Shown in pieces: positions 25,871 through 34,728 of a stretch of 64,000 nucleotides of DNA. A model generated the notes under the pieces. It had not been told where the DNA came from. It saw only the letters and a program-made list of their open reading frames with translations, and did not search any database. The DNA lies in NCBI RefSeq assembly GCF_017916515.1, contig NZ_JAFMTA010000001.1, positions 3,089,127-3,153,126 on the forward strand, given 5' to 3'. Position 1 is the stretch's first letter. Each line of letters starts with the position of its first letter. A program made the translations under genes and the position numbers. This DNA comes from Naasia sp. SYSU D00948 (GTDB taxonomy: Bacteria > Actinomycetota > Actinomycetes > Actinomycetales > Microbacteriaceae).

Positions 25871-27236
25871 TGGTGTGCTGCGCCCCGGCCGCGCGGAGGT
25901 CCAGCTCGTTCATCGCGATCGCGGCGAGATCCTGCAGCGTGGCCACGTCGTCCTCGGTGATCCGCCGCGGCTCGAAGTCGAGCACGCACAGCGTGCCGAG
26001 GCTGTGCCCGTCGGACGTCCGCAGCGGCACGCCCGCGTAGAACTGCAGGCCGAAGTCGCCCGCCACCAGCGGGTTCTCCTTGGCGCGCGGGTCGCGGCGC
26101 GCGTCCTCGATGATCCACGGCCCGTCCTGGAGCACGGCCGACGCGCACAGGCCCGGGTCCCGGTCGATCTCGGTGAGCTCCAGCCCGTGGTGCGACTTGA
26201 ACCAGATCCGGTCGTGGTCGACGACGCTGACGATCGACACCGGAGCCTTCATCACGCGGGCGGCGAGGGCCGTGAGCCGGTCGAAGGACGGCTCCGGCAT
26301 CGTGTCGAGCAGGCCGTACCGGCGCACGGCGGCGAGGCGCGCCGCCTCGTTCGCGGGGACCACGCCGGGGGCCACCGGGCGCTGCGGCACGCCGCTCTCG
26401 GCGATCGCGAGCTGGCGCAGCGTCAGCACCAGGTCCTCGATCGCCGGACGGTCGCCGGCCTCCCTCGCGGTCATCGCGACCAGCAGGTCCCGCCACCCGG
26501 GCGGCACCGCCTCGGGCACGACGGGGTCCTCGGTCAGGCGGCGCAGCGCGGACTCCACGAGGCCGCCCGGGAACACCACCTGTCCCGTGAAGCACTCGAG
26601 CAGCACCAAGCCGAGCGAGTAGATGTCGCTCGCGCCGGTCACCGGCTCGCGCCGCACCTGCTCGGGGCTGAGGTACGCGGCCGTGCCGGTCGTGACCTCG
26701 CTCTCGTCCGGGACCCGTCCCTCGAGGTCCGCGATGCCGAAGTCGGTGAGCTTGGCCCGGATCAGGCGGCCGCTGCCCGGCTCCTCCAGCAGGATGTTCG
26801 CCGGCTTCACGTCGTGGTGCACGACGCCGACGCCGTGCATGTACTCCAGGCCCTCGGCGAGGTCGTAGCCGAGCTGCGCGACCTCGAGCGGGGTGAGCGG
26901 CCCCTCGGCGAGGCGGGCTCGGAGGTTGGACCCCTTCACGAGCTCCATGACAAGGTAGATCCGGGGCAGACCGGACTCGGTGATGTCCACGCCGGCGTCG
27001 AGGAGGGTGACGACGCTGTGGTGGCTGAGGGAGGCGAGCATCTTCACCTCGGACCGCTGGCGGCGGATCTCTTCGTCGTCCGCCAGGCCCGGCCGGAAGA
27101 GCTTGATCGCGACGTCCCGCCCGAGCAGCTCGTCCCGCGCCTCGTAGACGGAGGCCATGCCGCCGCGGCCGAGAACGTCGCCGATGCGGTACCGCCCGCG
27201 GAGCGACTCGGTCGTGTCGGCCGTGGCTGTGCTCAA
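25857..27236 (-). CDS. Soluble Ser/Thr protein kinase fused to a GAF sensor domain
   Basis: 459 residues. Kinase domain 15-280: Gly-rich loop GRGGMASV, Lys45 (VAIKLF), catalytic loop HHDVKPAN with Asp142 (the usual HRD arginine is His), DFG at 165-167, activation segment with TGTAAYLSPEQ. A GAF domain fills about 305-450 (RLAAVRRYGLLDTMPEPSFDRLT). No membrane helix or PASTA repeats, so it is a cytosolic kinase that probably responds to a small ligand. Start is TTG at 27236 with AAGGGGG upstream. Loss of the RD arginine points to activation-loop-independent regulation. Confidence 0.88.
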   Translation of the reverse strand: MSTATADTTESLRGRYRIGDVLGRGGMASVYEARDELLGRDVAIKLFRPGLADDEEIRRQRSEVKMLASLSHHSVVTLLDAGVDITESGLPRIYLVMELVKGSNLRARLAEGPLTPLEVAQLGYDLAEGLEYMHGVGVVHHDVKPANILLEEPGSGRLIRAKLTDFGIADLEGRVPDESEVTTGTAAYLSPEQVRREPVTGASDIYSLGLVLLECFTGQVVFPGGLVESALRRLTEDPVVPEAVPPGWRDLLVAMTAREAGDRPAIEDLVLTLRQLAIAESGVPQRPVAPGVVPANEAARLAAVRRYGLLDTMPEPSFDRLTALAARVMKAPVSIVSVVDHDRIWFKSHHGLELTEIDRDPGLCASAVLQDGPWIIEDARRDPRAKENPLVAGDFGLQFYAGVPLRTSDGHSLGTLCVLDFEPRRITEDDVATLQDLAAIAMNELDLRAAGAQHTIPSL

Positions 27237-27331
27237 CGAGCCCCCCTTCGTCGGTTCAGTGTAAGCGAGGACCCGCGCGCGGGGCCGGGCGGGTCGACGG
27301 GCCGTCCGCGCCTCGGGCAGACTTCCCTCCT

Positions 27332-28615
27332 GTGAGCATCCCGGCCGACCCCGTGCCCGGCCCCGTGACCTCCGCTCCTCTCGCCCGGCGGCTCGGGACC
27401 GTGGACGCCGTCGTGCTCGGGCTCGCCTCGATGATCGGCGCCGGGGTCTTCACCGCGTTCGCGCCGGCGGCCGCCGCCGCGGGCACCGGCCTGCTCGCGG
27501 GACTCGCCCTCGCCGCGGTCGTCGCGTTCTGCAACGCCACCTCCACGGCCCAGCTCGCGGCCGCGCATCCGGTCTCCGGCGGCGTCTACACCTTCGGCCG
27601 CCTCGAGCTCGGCCCCTGGTGGGGGTTCCTCGCCGGCTGGGGCTTTGTGATCGGCAAGACCGCGAGCATCGGCGCGATGGGGCTGACGGTCGCCGCCTAT
27701 CTCGCTCCCGAGGGGTGGGCGCGGCCGGCCGCGATCCTCGCGGTGCTCGCCGTCACCGCGGTGAACCTGCTCGGCGTGACGCGGACGGCCGCGGCGGCCC
27801 GGGTCCTCGTCGCCGTCGCGCTGGCGGGGCTCGCGATCGCCGTGGCGGCCGCCCTCGGCTCGGCGGATCCGGCCCGGCTCTCGGCGGAGCCGGGACCCGA
27901 CGGCGGGCTCTACGGGATCCTGCAGTCGGCCGCTCTCCTGTTCTTCGCGTTCGCGGGCTACGCCCGGATCGCCACCCTCGGCGAGGAGGTGCGGGATCCG
28001 TCCCGGACGATCCCGCGGGCGATCGTCGGGGCGCTCCTGCTGACGATGCTGATCTACGGCACCGTGGCCGCCGGGCTGCTCCTCGCGCTGGGCCCGGAGC
28101 TGCTGGCGCGATCGCCCGCGCCGCTGGCGCGTGCGGCTGAGGAGGCCGGCTGGGCATGGGCGGTGCCGCTGATCGGGATCGCCGCCGGCCTCGCGTCGCT
28201 CGGCGCGCTCCTCGCCCTCAGCGCGGGGATCGGCCGGACCGTGCTCGCGATGGCGCGGAAGCGCGACCTTCCGCCGGCGCTCGCCGCGGTCCACCCCGGG
28301 TCCTCGGTCCCCCGGCGGGCGCAGCTCGCGGTCGCCCTGGCCGCGTGCCTCCTGCTCGCGGTCGCCGACCTGCGCACGGCGATCGGCTTCTCGTCCTTCG
28401 GCGTGCTGCTCTACTACCTCGTCGCCAATCTCGCGGCTCTCCGCCAGGCGGAAGGCTCCCGCCGCTACCCGCGCCCCCTCCAGGTGGTGGGCGCGGCGGG
28501 ATGCGCGCTTCTCGCCCTCACGGTCCCGCCCGCCTCGCTCGCGGCCGGGGCGGCCGTGCTGGCCGCCGGTCTGGTCTACCGGGCGGTCCGGCTCCGGATG
28601 GCCGCCCGTCGCTGA
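27332..28615 (+). CDS. APC-family amino-acid permease
   Basis: 427 residues, about 12 hydrophobic segments. The first helix carries the substrate-binding motif ASMIGAGVFTAFAPAAAAAG, and HPVSGGVYTFGRLELGPWWGFLAGW follows, as in APC transporters. GTG start at 27332. It lies divergent from the kinase gene. Substrate cannot be told; the family moves amino acids or amines with protons. Confidence 0.88.
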   Translation: MSIPADPVPGPVTSAPLARRLGTVDAVVLGLASMIGAGVFTAFAPAAAAAGTGLLAGLALAAVVAFCNATSTAQLAAAHPVSGGVYTFGRLELGPWWGFLAGWGFVIGKTASIGAMGLTVAAYLAPEGWARPAAILAVLAVTAVNLLGVTRTAAAARVLVAVALAGLAIAVAAALGSADPARLSAEPGPDGGLYGILQSAALLFFAFAGYARIATLGEEVRDPSRTIPRAIVGALLLTMLIYGTVAAGLLLALGPELLARSPAPLARAAEEAGWAWAVPLIGIAAGLASLGALLALSAGIGRTVLAMARKRDLPPALAAVHPGSSVPRRAQLAVALAACLLLAVADLRTAIGFSSFGVLLYYLVANLAALRQAEGSRRYPRPLQVVGAAGCALLALTVPPASLAAGAAVLAAGLVYRAVRLRMAARR

Positions 28616-28732
28616 GGGGCGCCGAGGCAAGGGACCAAGGTCCGCCTGTTCGCTTTGCGGATAGCCGAACTGCATCGGGCGCGGATTGTCAAGTCCCTAT
28701 GGCGCGGGAGGTGCCGCTGGTTTGCTGTCCGC

Positions 28733-28981
28733 ATGACGCTCCACATGGACGCCGACCTGCTCGAGATCACGCCCCTCAGCTCCTCGGAGTGGCGCGTGTG
28801 CGACGGCCGGCTCCCCGCCGGCGACGCCCGCCGGCTGATCGCGCGCGTGGAGCGCGCGCCCCACTACGTGATGGTCCACTGGGTGGCGCCGCACCAGGGC
28901 TGGGCGGCGTTCCCGTCCCTCGAGTCCGCCCTGCGGGCCCTGCGGCTCACCTGCGCCGCGCGTCCGCTCGCCGCCGCCTGA
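28733..28981 (+). CDS. Hypothetical protein, 82 residues
   Basis: Starts MTLHMDADLLEITPLSSSEWRVCDGRLP. A compact alpha/beta protein with no signal. The frame is open 26 codons upstream, but those residues (basic and Trp/Arg-rich) look non-coding, so I start at the ATG at 28733. I see no known domain. It heads a string of small genes of unknown role up to 30312. Confidence 0.55.
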   Translation: MTLHMDADLLEITPLSSSEWRVCDGRLPAGDARRLIARVERAPHYVMVHWVAPHQGWAAFPSLESALRALRLTCAARPLAAA

Positions 28982-29012
28982 CCCGCGTCAGCCCCGGACC
29001 CGTCCGGTCCGA

Positions 29013-29058
29013 ACGGCTCCTGCGCCATTCCTCGGACGGCTCCTGCTCTATTCCTCGG
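29013..29058. repeat. Tandem 23-bp duplication at a gene end
   Basis: Two copies of ACGGCTCCTG...CCTCGG (29013-29035 and 29036-29058), 21 of 23 bases identical. The second copy codes the C-terminus and stop of the minus-strand gene ending at 29048; the first lies just beyond the stop. Confidence 0.8.
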
Positions 29059-29266
29059 ACTCGATGTCCTGGTGCAGGGCGATCGGAACGCCGCGGGCGA
29101 TCATGATCCGGGCGAGGCTGGGCCTGCCCTCCCCGTAGTTGACCTCGAGCCAGACGGACCTCCCCTCCTCGAGCACCGCGTCGATCTCCTTCTGGACGTC
29201 GTCGATCGAGCGCCCGGCGATGGTGTACCTGTGGCTGTCGTAGTGGACGTAGACGCGCTTAGCCAC
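29048..29266 (-). CDS. Hypothetical protein, 72 residues
   Basis: Reads VAKRVYVHYDSHRYTIAGRS and ends IALHQDIESEE: a short beta-rich protein with no signal. The GTG at 29266 has GGAGAC about 9 bases upstream and overlaps the end of the preceding DUF7882-like gene by 8 bases, so the pair is an operon with coupled translation. I do not recognise the family. Confidence 0.65.
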   Translation of the reverse strand: MAKRVYVHYDSHRYTIAGRSIDDVQKEIDAVLEEGRSVWLEVNYGEGRPSLARIMIARGVPIALHQDIESEE

Positions 29267-29597
29267 TCTCACCGTCTCCCTGGTCGTCGCGGTGGCGCTG
29301 TTCCGGCGGCTCGGGGACGATGCGCAGACCGGCGGACGAGTTCGCCGTCGCCATGAGGTCCTCGATCCACGCACGATTGATCGCCGGGGGTCGGCCCCCG
29401 TGGAACTTGTACACGATCGAGATCGACGGATGCAGCCACACGACCGAGCGGCCGTTGCCCACCGCCGAATCGTCCCGCCAGGAGAAATAGAGCGACTCGT
29501 TGCGTCGCAGCTTGGCCCCGATCACGATCTGCAGGTGCGCGAGCACCCGGTCGTCGAAATCGACCACGAGCGTCGAGTCGTACGTGAATTTGCCCAT
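29259..29597 (-). CDS. DUF7882-like small protein
   Basis: 112 residues: MGKFTYDSTLVVDFDDRVLA, HLQIVIGAKLRRNESLYFSW. This matches small Microbacteriaceae proteins (DUF7882) that are often wrongly labelled as DNA ligase-like. Function unknown. ATG at 29597; GGGAGGCG lies about 15 bases upstream. Its C-terminal 35 residues are Pro/Glu/Arg-rich. It overlaps the next gene by 8 bases. Confidence 0.65.
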   Translation of the reverse strand: MGKFTYDSTLVVDFDDRVLAHLQIVIGAKLRRNESLYFSWRDDSAVGNGRSVVWLHPSISIVYKFHGGRPPAINRAWIEDLMATANSSAGLRIVPEPPEQRHRDDQGDGESG

Positions 29598-29688
29598 CGC
29601 CCCATTCCGTCGCCTCCCACGGTCCTCCCCCGCAGGGGTCCAGTCAATCCCCTTACGGACGCCGGCGAACAGGAGCATCGTCACCACC

Positions 29689-30024
29689 GTGCGGCGGGTG
29701 TATTACGCAGGCAGCTACGTGCTGACGAGCGACAGGGTGTGCAAGGCGCTTCTGCGATTCGCTCGCGCGCTCGCCGAGGCGAACCAGTCCGATGTCGTGA
29801 GCGTCCCCGTGGTCGCCGAAGGGGGCGGACGGGTCTACGCGCACTTCCTGGTCGGCCCCGCGAGCGAGATCTACTCCGTGCCGGTCGAGAACAGCCCGGA
29901 CGAGCCGTTCGACGAGGACGTCGTGCGGGACCTCGAGGAGCGCACACGGGTCCTGCATCCCAGCGCCCCGCTGTGGCCGGACGAGATGACCGACGTGCAG
30001 GACCTGGACCTCGACCTCCTCTGA
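29689..30024 (+). CDS. Hypothetical protein, 111 residues
   Basis: VRRVYYAGSYVLTSDRVCKALLRFARALAE..., acidic C-terminus ending DVQDLDLDLL. Divergent from the DUF7882-like pair with 91 bases between. The ORF opens much earlier, but those upstream codons overlap the divergent gene and read as low-complexity, so I start at GTG 29689. No domain recognised. Confidence 0.55.
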   Translation: MRRVYYAGSYVLTSDRVCKALLRFARALAEANQSDVVSVPVVAEGGGRVYAHFLVGPASEIYSVPVENSPDEPFDEDVVRDLEERTRVLHPSAPLWPDEMTDVQDLDLDLL

Positions 30025-30036
30025 TCACGGCTCGCC

Positions 30037-30312
30037 TCAGCGGCCGTTCGGAGGGCCCCCGTACACGCCCTTCCGGTAGACGGCGGGCGGCCGGTAGAGC
30101 ACCGAGCGGTCCGCGGCCTCGAGCGACGTGTAGCGGCCGAGCAGCCGTCGCTTCGCCGGGTCCACGTCGAAGGAGACGACGCGGTAGTGCTCGTGAGGGC
30201 CCCCGCGATCGATCAGCCTCACGATCGCCGCCGGGATGCGCTCGTCGTCGCGCATGAGCACCCACTCGTCGCGGCCGATCCGGATCGGACCGGTGCCGAG
30301 CCACCGGGTCAC
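30037..30312 (-). CDS. Hypothetical protein, 91 residues
   Basis: Starts MTRWLGTGPIRIGRDEWVLMRDDERIP and ends GVYGGPPNGR. Beta-rich, charged, no signal. GTG start at 30312. Convergent with the preceding gene. I find no known family; the arginine-rich nature suggests nucleic-acid or phosphate contact only as a guess. Confidence 0.5.
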   Translation of the reverse strand: MTRWLGTGPIRIGRDEWVLMRDDERIPAAIVRLIDRGGPHEHYRVVSFDVDPAKRRLLGRYTSLEAADRSVLYRPPAVYRKGVYGGPPNGR

Positions 30313-30448
30313 GCCGTGCCTCCTCCCCCGAAGAAGCGCCCGGCCGCGCGGAAGCGATCGTACCGGCCGTCCCTGACAGCGGTGAGGGTGCTCGGCGACC
30401 TAGGCCGGAGCGGACGACCCACGTAGGGTCGGACGGAGGAGGTGCGCG

Positions 30449-31144
30449 ATGGCGGCGGCGACCGGAGCACACAAGCTGGGCCGGCTCCGCGCGCAGCCGG
30501 GCCTGCCGACCCGGGATCCGCTGCGGCCCGGCCTCCACGGGCTCGCGGGGCCCGGCGGGGACCACGTGCTGCTCGTCCCCGAGCAGAGCCCCGACACGCC
30601 GATCCCCCTCGTCGTGTTCCTGCACGGCTCGGGCGGCAGCCCGGTCCGGTCCCTCGCCTATCTGCAGGAGGAGGCCGAGCGGCTCGAGTTCCTGCTGCTC
30701 GTCCCCAAGTCCTTCCACTACACGTGGGACGTGATCCTGGGCGGCTTCGGTCCGGACGTCGAATCCCTCGACCGCGTGCTGACGGAGGTGTTCGAGCACT
30801 TCCCGGTCGATCCTGAGCGGGTGCTGCTGTCCGGGTTCTCGGACGGCGCCTCATACGCGCTGACGCTGGGCCTGCTCAACGGGCAGCTGTTCCGGCGAAT
30901 CCTCGCCTACTCCCCGGGTTTCGTGGTCCCCGGACCTCGGACGGGGCGCCCGGCGGTCTTCGTCTCCCACGGCACCGACGATCCGGTGCTTCCGATCGAC
31001 CGGTGCAGCCGGGTCATCGTGCCGCGGCTGCGCGCCGAGGGGTACGAGGTCGACTACCGCGAGTTCCCGGACGGGCACGTCGTCCCGCCGGCCGTGGTGG
31101 CCGCCTCGCTCGAGCCCCTCGGGGAGCCGCTCGACGGCAGGTGA
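30449..31144 (+). CDS. Alpha/beta hydrolase (phospholipase/esterase type)
   Basis: 231 residues. Ser nucleophile in GFSDGAS, Asp in GTDDPVLP and His in DGHVVPP complete the triad, with the oxyanion region LVVFLHGSGGSP. This is the short carboxylesterase/PHB-depolymerase-like layout. ATG at 30449 with GGAGGAGG 7 bases upstream; TAGGGT (about 30424) is a good -10. No signal peptide. Substrate unknown. Convergent with the ole operon. Confidence 0.82.
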   Translation: MAAATGAHKLGRLRAQPGLPTRDPLRPGLHGLAGPGGDHVLLVPEQSPDTPIPLVVFLHGSGGSPVRSLAYLQEEAERLEFLLLVPKSFHYTWDVILGGFGPDVESLDRVLTEVFEHFPVDPERVLLSGFSDGASYALTLGLLNGQLFRRILAYSPGFVVPGPRTGRPAVFVSHGTDDPVLPIDRCSRVIVPRLRAEGYEVDYREFPDGHVVPPAVVAASLEPLGEPLDGR

Positions 31145-31147
31145 GGG

Positions 31148-32116
31148 TCAGCGCCCGAAGGACGCGGCGAGCCGGCGGAGCCCCTCGTCGAGCGGGACCT
31201 CCGGGGTCCAGCGGAGCTCCGTGCGCGTGCGGCGCTGGTCGAACCAGTGCGCCGTCGACAGCTGCTCCGCGAGGAACCTCGTCATCGGCGGCTCGTCGGC
31301 GCCCGGCCGGGCCCGCCACACGGCCTCCACGACCGTGCCCGCGGTCCGGGCGAGGGCCGCGGGAACACGCCAGGACGGGACGGGCGCGCCGGCCGCGGCG
31401 CAGATCCCGCCGAGGAGCTCCGCCACCGGTCGCGGCTCGCCGTTCGTGACGACGTAGGCGCGCCCGTGGACGTCGTCCGCGCGGGCGAGCGCCGCGGCGA
31501 GGGCCGATGCGGCGTTGTCGATGTAGGTGCTGTCGATGAGCGCGGCGCCTGAGCCGAGGAGCGGCAGCCGCCCGGCCCGCGCCCTCGCCACGATGCGGGC
31601 GACGAGCTGGGTGTCCCCGGGACCCCACACGAGGTGCGGCCGCACGGCGACCACCCGGAGGTCGCGCGAGTCGGCGGCGAGGGCCAGCTCCTCCCCCAGC
31701 GCCTTGGTGCGGGCGTACTCGCCCCGCGCGTGGGCGGGGTCCGCCCGCTCCGCGTCCCTGCCGACGATCGACGCTCCGGTGTGCGCCACCGACGGGGAGG
31801 AGACCTGGACGAAGCGGTGCACGCCCGCCTCGCGTGCGGCCTCCAGGAGGTTGCGGGTTCCGGCGACGTTGACGGCCATGAAGTCCCGCGGATCGCCGGC
31901 GAGGGACACCTTCGCCGCGAGATGGACGACGGCGTCCATCCCGTCCACCGCCCGGGCGATGGGCGCCCGGTCCGGAAGGGCTCCCCGCACCTCGTCCACG
32001 CCGTCGATGCCCGACGGCCCCCGCTGGAACGTGCGCACCTGGTGCCCGTCCCTCCGGAGGGCGCCGACGGTGGCGCGGCCGAGGAGGCCGCTCGCGCCGG
32101 TCACGAGGACCCTCAC
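31148..32116 (-). CDS. oleD: OleD-like 2-alkyl-3-ketoalkanoate reductase
   Basis: NAD(P)H-dependent reductase of the SDR/3-beta-HSD type. 322 residues; cofactor motif VTGASGLLGRA at the start, catalytic Ser (VSSPSV) and Y-x3-K (YARTKALGEE). As third gene of an oleA-oleBC-oleD operon it should reduce the beta-keto acid made by OleA to the beta-hydroxy acid. The GTG at 32116 overlaps the oleBC stop (GTGA). The operon context is the main evidence for substrate. Confidence 0.88.
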   Translation of the reverse strand: MRVLVTGASGLLGRATVGALRRDGHQVRTFQRGPSGIDGVDEVRGALPDRAPIARAVDGMDAVVHLAAKVSLAGDPRDFMAVNVAGTRNLLEAAREAGVHRFVQVSSPSVAHTGASIVGRDAERADPAHARGEYARTKALGEELALAADSRDLRVVAVRPHLVWGPGDTQLVARIVARARAGRLPLLGSGAALIDSTYIDNAASALAAALARADDVHGRAYVVTNGEPRPVAELLGGICAAAGAPVPSWRVPAALARTAGTVVEAVWRARPGADEPPMTRFLAEQLSTAHWFDQRRTRTELRWTPEVPLDEGLRRLAASFGR

Positions 32117-34728
32117 GGCGTCCCCATCCGGCCTCCGGCGAGGACCTCCTCGGCCCAGTGCGACAGCCGCGTTCGGTCCACCTTCGAGTTGTGGCGGATG
32201 TCGGTGGGCAGACGGGGGACGACGAGGACCGCGGCGAGCGGGATCCCGGCGGCCGCGCGCACCCGGGCCGCGAGGGCCGCATCGGCGAGCCGAGGGCGCC
32301 GGGCGGGCGGATCAGTCTCCACGACGGCGACGGGCTGCTGGGTGCCCCGCGGGCCGACGCCGGCGAGTCCCGCTCGGGCGATCCCAGCGAGTGCGCCGAT
32401 GCGCTGCTCGCGCCCCACGGGGGTCACGACGCCGTCCGCGGTGACGAGAACGTGCACGAGCCGCCCCTCGACCCAGAGGCGCCCCTGCTCGTCGAGGTGC
32501 CCGACGTCCCCCATCCGGTGCCAGCGCGACCCGTCCGGGTCGCGCCAGTCGGCCTCGCGCTGCGTGAGCCACAGCCGGTCGTAGCCGTCGCGGACGTGCG
32601 GCGCGGACACCACGATCTCGCCCGTGATGCCCGCCGCATCGCCCGGTGTCCCGGTCGCGGCGCCGGTCTCGTCGAGGGCCGCGATCCGCACGCGCACGCC
32701 CTCGACCGGGACGCCGACGCACACCCCTTCCGCGCCGGCGTCGGCGGCGCGGAGCAGGTCGAGGTCCGCGGCGGTCAGGAGCAGGCCCTCGGTCGCTCCG
32801 TAGGGGGTGGACGGCGTGGCGTTCGGCAGTAGGGCCGCGATGCCCTCGAGCAGCTCCCGGGCGACGGGCGCCCCGGCCGACAGGACGGTCCGCACTCCGG
32901 TGAGGGCCGTCCGCTGCTCGGGCGTGAGCGCATCCGCGGTGGCGACCACGTTGCGCACCGCCGCGGGTGAGAGGAAGACCGCCGTGCCCTGCACCGCGGC
33001 GACCGCATCCGCCACCGCGGCGGCCGTCAGCGTGGCGGGCGAGGTCACGTCCATGTCGGGGCTCGCCGAGCGGGCGCCGAGGGCGGGGCCGAGCAGCGCG
33101 AACGGCGCGAAGCCCGCGACGAGGCCCGTGCCCACCCCGATGCCGTAGTGCCGCGCCAGGGCGTCGCGAAGCGCCTGCAGCTGGGCGTGCGTGTACACGA
33201 CGCCCTTGGCGGGTCCCGTGGACCCGGAGGTGAACAGGACCGCGGCGGTCGCCGAGGGCTCTGGCTCCGGCGGCAGTCGGCGATCCCGGCCGAGCTCTGC
33301 GAGGTCGGGGAACGACGTCTCGACCCGGAGCGCGCGGGAGAGGCTCGCCGGGAGCCGGCGGACGGCGATCCGCCGCCCGGGCCAGCCGAGCAGCCGGGAC
33401 GCCGCGAGGCCGGGGAGGGCGCCGATCACCCACTCGGGTCGCGCGCTGGTCACCGCCCTGCTGAGGCCCCGCAGGCCGAGCCCGGCGTCGGCGACGACGA
33501 CGACGGCGCCGATCCGCAGGCACGCGTAGAGGGCCGCGGTGAGGTCCGCTCCCGGCTGCACGAGCAGCGAGACGCGATCGCCGGCCGACACTCCCGAGCG
33601 GGACAGGCCCGCCGCCAGCTCCTCGACGCGACGGGCGAGCAGACGCCAGCTGATCGTGCGCGGTCCCTTTCCGCCCGGCGGCGCGAGCTCCACCAGCGCC
33701 GGCTCGCCGCTGTCCCGCATCCGGTCGAGCACGGACCAGAGGGGCTCTCTGGCCTCGCCGTCGGGCGGGGCCTGCTCGGCCGGTGCGGCGCCGAGAGCCT
33801 CGTCGAGCCAGGTGAGGATCGGACCCGCGAGGTCGACGTCCTCCGACACGAGGTGCCCGGCGCGCGGGAACCGGTGGATCCGCGGCGAGCGCAGCCGCCC
33901 GGCGAGGTCGTCCAGGTAGCGGTCCCGGAACACCGGGTCGCGCGCGCCCCAGAGGATCAGGGACGGGACGTCGAGGACCCGCACGCCGTCCGCGATGCGG
34001 TCGAGCTCGGGCCGGCTGGGATGCGCCGGCGTGGCGGGGATGTCGGCGACGAAGTCCCGGATGCCGAGGCGTCGCTGCGGAGTGCGGTACGGGGCGCGGA
34101 AGGCGGCCGCGACCTCGGGCGCGAGCGGCGGCGAGGCGAGGGCGAGGGTGGTCGCGAGGAAGGCGGGGGTCCCCGCGGTCGCGGGGGTGAGGAGCGCGGG
34201 GTGGAGGGCGAGCCGGAGCGGCGCCGGGACCTCGGCCCCCTCCGGCTGGTGCACGGCGGTGTTGAGCGCGACGATGCCGGCGAGCCGGTCGCGGTGATCG
34301 ACGGCCCAGCCGAGGACGACCGCGCCGCCCCAGTCGTGGCCGACCGCGACCACCGGGCCGTCGAGGCCGAGGGCGTCCGTCAGCCGGCCGAGGTCCTCCA
34401 CCCGCCGCGCGAGCCGCCGGGTCTCGCCGGTCCGCTCGGAGAACCCCATCTCGAGCTGGTCCGGCGCGACCACCCGCCACGCGGGCCCTCCGGCCTCCGC
34501 CGCCGCGGTCGCCTCCCGCACCAGGTGCCGCCAGAGATACGACCACGTCGGATTGCCGTGCACGCAGAGGAGGGTGCCGCGGACGGGCACCCCCAGCTCG
34601 GCGAGGCGCGGCCCGTTGTCGAGCACGTGCCAGGTCCCGTCGCCGGGGACGGTGACGAGGCGGGAGAGCGCGGGGTCCAGCCCGGCCAGTCCCGCAGGTG
34701 GCAGGACGGCGGGCGCCCGCCCGCTCAC
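32113..34728 (-). CDS. oleBC: OleBC fusion: beta-lactone decarboxylase and beta-lactone synthetase
   Basis: 871 residues. Residues 1-310 are an alpha/beta hydrolase of haloalkane-dehalogenase type (OleB) with nucleophile Asp in GHDWGG and His in RAGHLVSE. From about 330 it is an AMP-forming ligase-like domain (OleC) with FTSGSTGPAKG and the C-terminal motif DRTRLSHW. OleC closes the beta-hydroxy acid to a beta-lactone and OleB removes CO2 to give the long-chain cis-olefin. The fusion is typical for actinobacteria such as Micrococcus. Starts at GTG 34728, overlapping the oleA stop by 4 bases. Confidence 0.92.
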   Translation of the reverse strand: MSGRAPAVLPPAGLAGLDPALSRLVTVPGDGTWHVLDNGPRLAELGVPVRGTLLCVHGNPTWSYLWRHLVREATAAAEAGGPAWRVVAPDQLEMGFSERTGETRRLARRVEDLGRLTDALGLDGPVVAVGHDWGGAVVLGWAVDHRDRLAGIVALNTAVHQPEGAEVPAPLRLALHPALLTPATAGTPAFLATTLALASPPLAPEVAAAFRAPYRTPQRRLGIRDFVADIPATPAHPSRPELDRIADGVRVLDVPSLILWGARDPVFRDRYLDDLAGRLRSPRIHRFPRAGHLVSEDVDLAGPILTWLDEALGAAPAEQAPPDGEAREPLWSVLDRMRDSGEPALVELAPPGGKGPRTISWRLLARRVEELAAGLSRSGVSAGDRVSLLVQPGADLTAALYACLRIGAVVVVADAGLGLRGLSRAVTSARPEWVIGALPGLAASRLLGWPGRRIAVRRLPASLSRALRVETSFPDLAELGRDRRLPPEPEPSATAAVLFTSGSTGPAKGVVYTHAQLQALRDALARHYGIGVGTGLVAGFAPFALLGPALGARSASPDMDVTSPATLTAAAVADAVAAVQGTAVFLSPAAVRNVVATADALTPEQRTALTGVRTVLSAGAPVARELLEGIAALLPNATPSTPYGATEGLLLTAADLDLLRAADAGAEGVCVGVPVEGVRVRIAALDETGAATGTPGDAAGITGEIVVSAPHVRDGYDRLWLTQREADWRDPDGSRWHRMGDVGHLDEQGRLWVEGRLVHVLVTADGVVTPVGREQRIGALAGIARAGLAGVGPRGTQQPVAVVETDPPARRPRLADAALAARVRAAAGIPLAAVLVVPRLPTDIRHNSKVDRTRLSHWAEEVLAGGRMGTP

